38,916 nt of DNA, from the NCBI GenBank assembly GCA_015661185.1, contig JACVXU010000004.1, forward strand, positions 1 through 38,916. The letters are read 5' to 3'. This stretch comes from Bacteroidota bacterium. GTDB taxonomy: Bacteria > Bacteroidota > Ignavibacteria > UBA10030. Shown here in pieces: positions 34,552 through 38,916 of this stretch; the stretch's first letter is position 1; each line of letters begins with the position of its first letter. A program made the translations under genes and the position numbers. The notes beneath the pieces are model-generated. The model saw only the letters and a list, made by a program, of their open reading frames with translations, was not told the origin of the DNA and searched no databases.

Positions 34552-35331
34552 TTACTGACGACGGTTCTTCGGGCCTGCTGCTTTTGCCTTCGGGGACCGC
34601 GCCGCCTCTTTGAGGCCGGTCACTTCACTCGAGGTCAAGTCACGAAACTGTCCTACTGCAAGATCTCCCAGCTGAAGAGGCCCAACCGAGATTCTTTGAA
34701 GACCCGAAAGTTCATACCCGAGCGCGCTCAGCATACGGCGAATCTGACGGTTCTTCCCTTCGGTAATCGAAATTTCGAACTCCGATGGGAGCGTCCGAGA
34801 AATGAGTGCAGGCTTCGTCCTGTGCGCGCTGCCTTTGATTCGAATTTCCATTCCTCTGGACAGCACAAGCATGTCCTCCCGTTCGATCGGCCGGTCGAGA
34901 CAAGCCACGTATGTCTTCGCGAGTTCAGAATCCGGGCTTGTCAACCGATTCGCGAGCTGATGATCATTTGTGAAGAGCAGCAGCCCCGTTGAGTCCTTGT
35001 CCAGTCTTCCAACGGGTGACAACCCTTCGCCATGATCACCGATCACATCGAATACAGTCTTTTGACCGCGCTCGTCCGAGCTTGTTGTGACGAATCCTTT
35101 CGGCTTGTGGAGGACAACATAGCGAAACGAGCGATGCTTCGCCACCTGATTCTTGACTTCAATCCGGTCTTGCTCGAGATCTATCCAGCGGTGAGGATTC
35201 AACTCTACGCGCTTATTGACCGTCACGTCTCCGTCTTGGATATAGCGGATTGCCTGCGACCGTGATGCTAACCCAAGCTTCGAGAGTGCGCGAGGTAGTG
35301 TGACCCTTCCTGGTCCACGGGAAGTTTTCAT
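34552..35331 (-). CDS. RsuA/RluB/E/F-family pseudouridine synthase (second paralogue)
   Basis: The 259-residue protein has an S4 domain (about 11-58, TLPRALSKLGLASRS) and a pseudouridine synthase domain with catalytic D111 in VGRLDKDSTG. It also has EGKNRQIRRM near 195 and a basic C-terminal tail (KAKAAGPKNRRQ). It is clearly distinct from the rluB at 23326-24111, so the window holds two members. It could be the RluE/RluF or RsuA equivalent; sequence alone does not tell which rRNA site it modifies. A promoter at 35396-35424 likely drives it and the NUDIX-kinase-mtnA-recO-degP series. Confidence 0.92.
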   Translation of the reverse strand: MKTSRGPGRVTLPRALSKLGLASRSQAIRYIQDGDVTVNKRVELNPHRWIDLEQDRIEVKNQVAKHRSFRYVVLHKPKGFVTTSSDERGQKTVFDVIGDHGEGLSPVGRLDKDSTGLLLFTNDHQLANRLTSPDSELAKTYVACLDRPIEREDMLVLSRGMEIRIKGSAHRTKPALISRTLPSEFEISITEGKNRQIRRMLSALGYELSGLQRISVGPLQLGDLAVGQFRDLTSSEVTGLKEAARSPKAKAAGPKNRRQ

Positions 35332-35395
35332 GTCGACCTTGATGGCTCATGTGAAGCAGTCGGTCTCGGTGCAGAATAACTTCTTGCGCCGGAAA

Positions 35396-35424
35396 AAGAT
35401 AAAGCAAAATAGTATGGAATCCAA
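35396..35424 (-). promoter_or_regulatory. Promoter for the RsuA-family/NUDIX/pfkB/mtnA/recO/degP series
   Basis: On the minus strand TTGGAT (35419-35424) stands 17 bp from TATCTT (35396-35401). The leader would be about 58 nt to the ATG at 35331, with AAGG before it. This 112-bp gap is the only sizeable one between 38 and 31.2 kb. Confidence 0.65.
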
Positions 35425-35443
35425 GACGTGCGAGCTTGAACAA

Positions 35444-36379
35444 TCATGCGTTCAGGCCCGGGATTCCGCTCACGCTCTTCGCGGACTTGACGCCCCGCCG
35501 AATGGCCTCTGCCGTAACCTGAGCAGCGATTTCTGAGATCAGATCAAGGTCGGCTTCCACCTGCCCGCACGAAAGAGCGAAGGAGACGTCTCCGTCATAC
35601 GACGTATGGGCAGGAACGACTGCACGAGCCATTCCGTCGTGCATCCGTTGCGACACCCGAAACAATTCAAGTTTCGAGAGCCGGGCGTTGGTGGCAACCA
35701 CTACCAGCGTTGTGTTGGACGATTCAAGGACTTTTCCACGAGAAAGAGGGCGATGAAGCTCGGTCACGCCGAAGAATTCTCCATCCGCGCGACGCGCTCC
35801 CGCGAGGACAGCACCATTAGCGTCGATAATATCGCCGACCGAGTTGACGACAGCAAGCGCAGCGACGATCAGGCCTGATGCCTGCACCGACGTCGTGCCA
35901 ACTCCTCCCTTCATCCAAAATTCAAATCCCTTCCACTTTCCGACAGTTGTGCCCGTTCCCGCGCCGACATTCCCCTCCTCCACCCCGTTGTCTGATGCGG
36001 CGTCGCATGCACGATATCCGCTCAACGCGTCCGGACGCACGGCACTGCTCCCGACATTGAGGTCGAACACCACCGCTGTCGGGACGAGGGGAACCGTTGC
36101 CCAAGGAGTGGAGTATCCGACATTGTGCTCCTCAAGCCATCGCATCACACCATCGGCAGCCGCCAAACCAAACGCGCTGCCGCCGGTAAGCAAGATCGCA
36201 TGAATCTCTTGCGCCGATTTCTCCGGCGCCAACAGCGCCAGCTCCCTGCTTCCGGGAGAGTTCCCGCGTACTTCACAACTGGCTCTGGTATTGGGCGGAC
36301 ATAGAATCACAGTGCAGCCTGTGAGCGCTTTGCTGTCCGTGTGGTGTCCAACTCTGATTCCCGGTACTGCCGTAAGCAT
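35444..36379 (-). CDS. P1-family (DmpA/NylC-like) aminopeptidase or amidohydrolase
   Basis: From the ATG at 36379 the protein has 311 residues and opens LTAVPGIRVGHHTD, the typical family start. It has LLTGGSAFGLAAADGVMRWL (about 63-82), EGNVGAGTGTTVGK (about 135-148) and the predicted self-cleavage site N222-T223 in ESSNTTLVVVATNA. Family members cut themselves to expose an N-terminal Ser or Thr nucleophile and hydrolyse N-terminal D-amino acids, beta-peptides or cyclic amides. An AAAGGAG site lies in the end of the preceding methyltransferase gene, 12 nt before this ATG. The longer frame up to 36622 overlaps that gene and is not favoured. Confidence 0.9.
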   Translation of the reverse strand: MLTAVPGIRVGHHTDSKALTGCTVILCPPNTRASCEVRGNSPGSRELALLAPEKSAQEIHAILLTGGSAFGLAAADGVMRWLEEHNVGYSTPWATVPLVPTAVVFDLNVGSSAVRPDALSGYRACDAASDNGVEEGNVGAGTGTTVGKWKGFEFWMKGGVGTTSVQASGLIVAALAVVNSVGDIIDANGAVLAGARRADGEFFGVTELHRPLSRGKVLESSNTTLVVVATNARLSKLELFRVSQRMHDGMARAVVPAHTSYDGDVSFALSCGQVEADLDLISEIAAQVTAEAIRRGVKSAKSVSGIPGLNA

Positions 36380-36386
36380 AGTCTGG

Positions 36387-37187
36387 TTAGACTCCTTTCG
36401 TGTTCTCTTTCCCGGCACGCGTGTGTGCGAGCACAATGCCGCAAGCAACTCCCACGTTGAGCGAATCGGCTTTGCCGTACTTGGGGATGCGAACGACCAC
36501 ATTCGCGACGCTGCGCACTTCACGCGAAACCCCATGCGCTTCACTTCCAAAGACAAAGATAGAACGTCCTCGCGGCTGCAGGGTCGTATACGCCTGCTTT
36601 CCATCACCCGAGAATGCCACAACGAAAAATCCTTGTTCTTTCATCATACTCAGTGTCTGCGGCAGGTCAACACCTTCCACGATTGGTACATGAAAAATCG
36701 AACCCACTGTGGAGCGCACGACCTTGTCATTGTAGAGATCGACACATCCCCGACCGAGGAGAATCGCATCCACATCGAACCAATCCGACGATCGCACAAT
36801 GGATCCCAGATTCCCCGGGTCGCTCACCGCGTCCACAGCGACGACCATTGGGGCAGGCCCGAAGCGTACTGAATCAAGTGTATATGATTTTTGATGAACG
36901 ACTGCGAGAACGCCCTGCGCGTGAACGGTGTCAGCGATCTGGTTCAGTTCTGTTTCGCTCAACTCTTTGATTGAAGCGCCGCGCTCAGCCAGCTTCGAGA
37001 GAATTGCCTTGTAATCCGGATCTTCCAGGTATCGGGACAAGACCGCCACCGCCTCGACTTTCGAGGCTGAATTCAGCACTTCTTTGAGCGCACGCCACCC
37101 TTCGAGAATGAACTTGCGCTCTGTCTGTCGGACTTTCTTCTGGGAGAGCGCGCGAAAAAGCTTTATGTCCGCTTTGGAAACTTTCAT
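36387..37187 (-). CDS. SPOUT (TrmH/SpoU) family rRNA 2'-O-methyltransferase
   Basis: The 266-residue protein has an N-terminal substrate-binding domain (about 20-95: ERKFILEGWRALKEVL) and the knotted SPOUT domain. Its three motifs are DPGNLGSIVRSSDWF (about 122-136), IFVFGSEAHGVS (about 212) and IPKYGKADSLNVGVACGI (about 235). It methylates a ribose in tRNA or rRNA with S-adenosylmethionine. RlmB-like or TsnR-like assignment is open. The ATG at 37187 lies right after a Bacteroidota-type promoter, so the mRNA may be leaderless. Confidence 0.92.
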   Translation of the reverse strand: MKVSKADIKLFRALSQKKVRQTERKFILEGWRALKEVLNSASKVEAVAVLSRYLEDPDYKAILSKLAERGASIKELSETELNQIADTVHAQGVLAVVHQKSYTLDSVRFGPAPMVVAVDAVSDPGNLGSIVRSSDWFDVDAILLGRGCVDLYNDKVVRSTVGSIFHVPIVEGVDLPQTLSMMKEQGFFVVAFSGDGKQAYTTLQPRGRSIFVFGSEAHGVSREVRSVANVVVRIPKYGKADSLNVGVACGIVLAHTRAGKENTKGV

Positions 37188-37190
37188 GTC

Positions 37191-37222
37191 CAAATATAGA
37201 CAAAATGGCCAAAAGAGACAAA
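37191..37222 (-). promoter_or_regulatory. Bacteroidota-type promoter directly before the SPOUT methyltransferase
   Basis: On the minus strand TTTG (37219-37222) stands 20 bp from TATATTTG (37191-37198), matching the -33 TTTG and -7 TAnnTTTG pattern known from Bacteroidota. The -7 element ends only 3 bp before the ATG at 37187. Confidence 0.65.
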
Positions 37223-37271
37223 GCTGGGAGCCGACCAGAAGGCACCAAAATCCCCGCTCACCTGCGCTGAT

Positions 37272-38915
37272 CTACTTCTCATATTCTCCCCATACGGTTC
37301 TCAGAATGTCCGAGATTTCGCCAATTGTTGCATACGACTCGACAGCCTCGAGCATGCAGGGAATAATGTTTTCATCCGCTTGAGCTATCTTCCGCAACCG
37401 CTCAAGCGACTCTTCAACCCGCTGCTGATTTCGTGCTGCCTTGGTTTCTCCAAGTCTCCGGATTTGCTTCATCCTGGTCCCTTCATCGATTTGAAGGGTT
37501 GCGGGCGTTTGTTTGTCTCCCGCCTGGAATTCGTTCACCCCGACGATGATTTTCTCATTCCGTTCGATCGCCATCTGATACTTGTAGGCACTGTCAGCAA
37601 TCTGCGTTTGGTAGAATTGCTGCTCGATGGCACGAACAGCTCCGCCGAGTTCGTCGATTTTCTGGATGTATTCCCAGACACGCCGTTCTATCTCATTTGT
37701 AAGCGACTCGATATAGTACGACCCGCCCATCGGATCGATTGAGTCAGTCACCCCCGACTCATGGGCGATGATTTGCTGGGTCCGGAGTGCCAGCCGCACC
37801 GCATCTTCTGTAGGAAGTGCGAGAGCTTCGTCACGCGAGTTGGTATGGAGCGATTGACATCCTCCCAGTACGGCTGCAAGCGCCTGCAGTGTGACCCTCA
37901 CAACGTTGTTGTCGATCTGTTGGGCGGTCAGAGTCGATCCGCCCGTTTGAGCATGAAAACGCAGCCTCATGGTCTCTTCCAACTTTGCGCCGAACCGTTC
38001 TTTCATGAGTCTTGCCCAGATTCGTCTCGCCGCACGGAACTTCGCAATCTCTTCGAAGAAATTGCTGTGCGCATTGAAAAAGAACGAGAGCTGCGAACCG
38101 AATTTGTCCACATCCAATCCCCTGTCGACCGCGGCCTGAACATACGCAATCGCATTCGTGAGCGTGAAGGCAAGTTCCTGGACGGCAGTAGCCCCCGCCT
38201 CACGAATGTGGTAACCGCTGATCGAAATCGTGTTCCATCGCGGCACGTTGACGCTGCACCATTCGAATACATCGGTCACGAGTCGCATCGACGGATGCGG
38301 CGGGAAGATGTGCGTTCCCCGGGCAATATATTCTTTCAGGATGTCATTCTGGACTGTCCCGGAAATGCCTTTGAGGTCAACTCCCTGCTTCTTTGCCACT
38401 GCAACGTACATACACAGGAGAATAGCTGCCGTTGCATTGATCGTCATCGACGTTGTTACCTGATCAAGCCGAATTCCCTGGAACAGCGTCTCCATGTCAG
38501 CCAGGGTGTCTATCGCAACTCCGACTTTGCCCACTTCTCCCTCGGCGAGCTGATGATCAGAATCATACCCAATCTGTGTCGGCAGGTCAAAAGCAACTGA
38601 GAGCCCTGTCGTTCCCTGGCTGATCAGATAGAGATATCTCTGATTGGAATCTTCTGCCGTGCCAAACCCGGCATATTGACGCATCGTCCAGAGGCGATTC
38701 CGGTACATTGTTGGATAAATTCCCCTCGTGAACGGGGGCTCGCCGGGAAATCCAAGTTGCGATTGATAGTCCATCTCGAAGGGAAGGTACAGGCGCTCCA
38801 CCTCTATTCCGGAATCCGTCAGATTGGATTTTTTACGCTCAGGAAGCTTTTCGATGGCGGGTCGGACCCGTTTCTTTTCCCATTCCGCCATGTGCTCGTT
38901 CAATGGACCACCCAT
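37272..38915 (-). CDS. Methylmalonyl-CoA mutase large (catalytic) subunit; 5' end at window edge
   Basis: The frame reaches the right edge; an ATG lies at 38915, but another is at codon 9 (MAEWEKK), and the true start may also lie outside. The 547 visible residues cover the whole (beta/alpha)8 barrel: the CoA-binding segment [20 protein letters not shown] (about 69-88), with the Tyr-Arg pattern of methylmalonyl- rather than isobutyryl-CoA mutases, then [15 protein letters not shown] and the [14 protein letters not shown] block. It ends WGEYEK without the B12-binding domain, so this is the separate-subunit type needing a small B12 subunit. It interconverts methylmalonyl-CoA and succinyl-CoA. 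Neither the small subunit nor meaB lies downstream in this window. Confidence 0.94.
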   Translation of the reverse strand: MGGPLNEHMAEWEKKRVRPAIEKLPERKKSNLTDSGIEVERLYLPFEMDYQSQLGFPGEPPFTRGIYPTMYRNRLWTMRQYAGFGTAEDSNQRYLYLISQGTTGLSVAFDLPTQIGYDSDHQLAEGEVGKVGVAIDTLADMETLFQGIRLDQVTTSMTINATAAILLCMYVAVAKKQGVDLKGISGTVQNDILKEYIARGTHIFPPHPSMRLVTDVFEWCSVNVPRWNTISISGYHIREAGATAVQELAFTLTNAIAYVQAAVDRGLDVDKFGSQLSFFFNAHSNFFEEIAKFRAARRIWARLMKERFGAKLEETMRLRFHAQTGGSTLTAQQIDNNVVRVTLQALAAVLGGCQSLHTNSRDEALALPTEDAVRLALRTQQIIAHESGVTDSIDPMGGSYYIESLTNEIERRVWEYIQKIDELGGAVRAIEQQFYQTQIADSAYKYQMAIERNEKIIVGVNEFQAGDKQTPATLQIDEGTRMKQIRRLGETKAARNQQRVEESLERLRKIAQADENIIPCMLEAVESYATIGEISDILRTVWGEYEK

Positions 38916-38916
38916 C

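Noticed and set aside
36380-36622. 81-residue N-terminal extension of the P1-family peptidase
   Set aside because: It overlaps the methyltransferase gene in another frame, while the ATG at 36379 gives the family N-terminus and has an upstream AAAGGAG.

Overview
The window is a dense stretch of bacterial chromosome with about 53% G+C. I find 32 genes, two of them cut by the window edges, and every one lies on the minus strand. Most are housekeeping genes. The gene set and orders (trpS-scpA-scpB-rluB, topA-xer-raiA-hprK, ubiA-ubiX-ubiD, a DUF2795 gene, a DUF494/Smg gene, a stand-alone methylmalonyl-CoA mutase catalytic chain), together with one promoter of the TTTG-N20-TAnnTTTG type, point to the Bacteroidota/Chlorobiota/Ignavibacteriota group, probably Ignavibacteria-like. 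This placement is inferred from gene content, not from a phylogeny.

Layout in transcription order, right to left. 38.9-35.4 kb: methylmalonyl-CoA mutase large subunit (5' end at the window edge), a SPOUT rRNA methyltransferase and a P1-family aminopeptidase. 35.3-31.1 kb: an RsuA-family pseudouridine synthase, a NUDIX hydrolase, a PfkB kinase tightly linked to mtnA, recO, and an HtrA/DegP protease ending at a clear terminator. 29.5-27.4 kb: aroC and an HNH endonuclease. 27.3-20.2 kb: trpS, scpA, scpB with a very long tail, rluB, malQ and lysS. 19.8-15.9 kb: a C-terminal processing protease, a DUF3108 protein, a gamma-carbonic anhydrase family protein and a beta-lactamase-fold hydrolase, closed by a hairpin terminator. 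15.7-9.6 kb: an unknown gene, ybeY, smg, topA, a Xer recombinase, raiA and hprK. 9.6-8.2 kb: an M23 peptidase and a DUF2795 gene from their own promoter, closed by a terminator. 8.2-2.7 kb: an Omp85/BamA-like outer-membrane protein, an 82-bp inverted-repeat element, holB, metG and a terminator. 2.6 kb-1: ubiA, ubiX and ubiD (3' end cut off), very likely a late menaquinone module.

The envelope genes (Omp85, DegP, M23 peptidase, CTP protease, DUF3108) indicate a Gram-negative cell. The rest cover translation (metG, trpS, lysS, raiA, ybeY, rRNA modification), chromosome upkeep (topA, scpAB, recO, xer, holB) and metabolism.

I saw no tRNA, rRNA, CRISPR array, insertion sequence or phage gene, and no defence island or obvious new multi-gene system. 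The best leads are a TrpRS with a probable [4Fe-4S] cysteine motif, an ScpB with a ~270-residue acidic tail ending in an amphipathic helix, a pfkB-mtnA pair, an uncharacterised gene beside ybeY, and the inverted-repeat element before holB.
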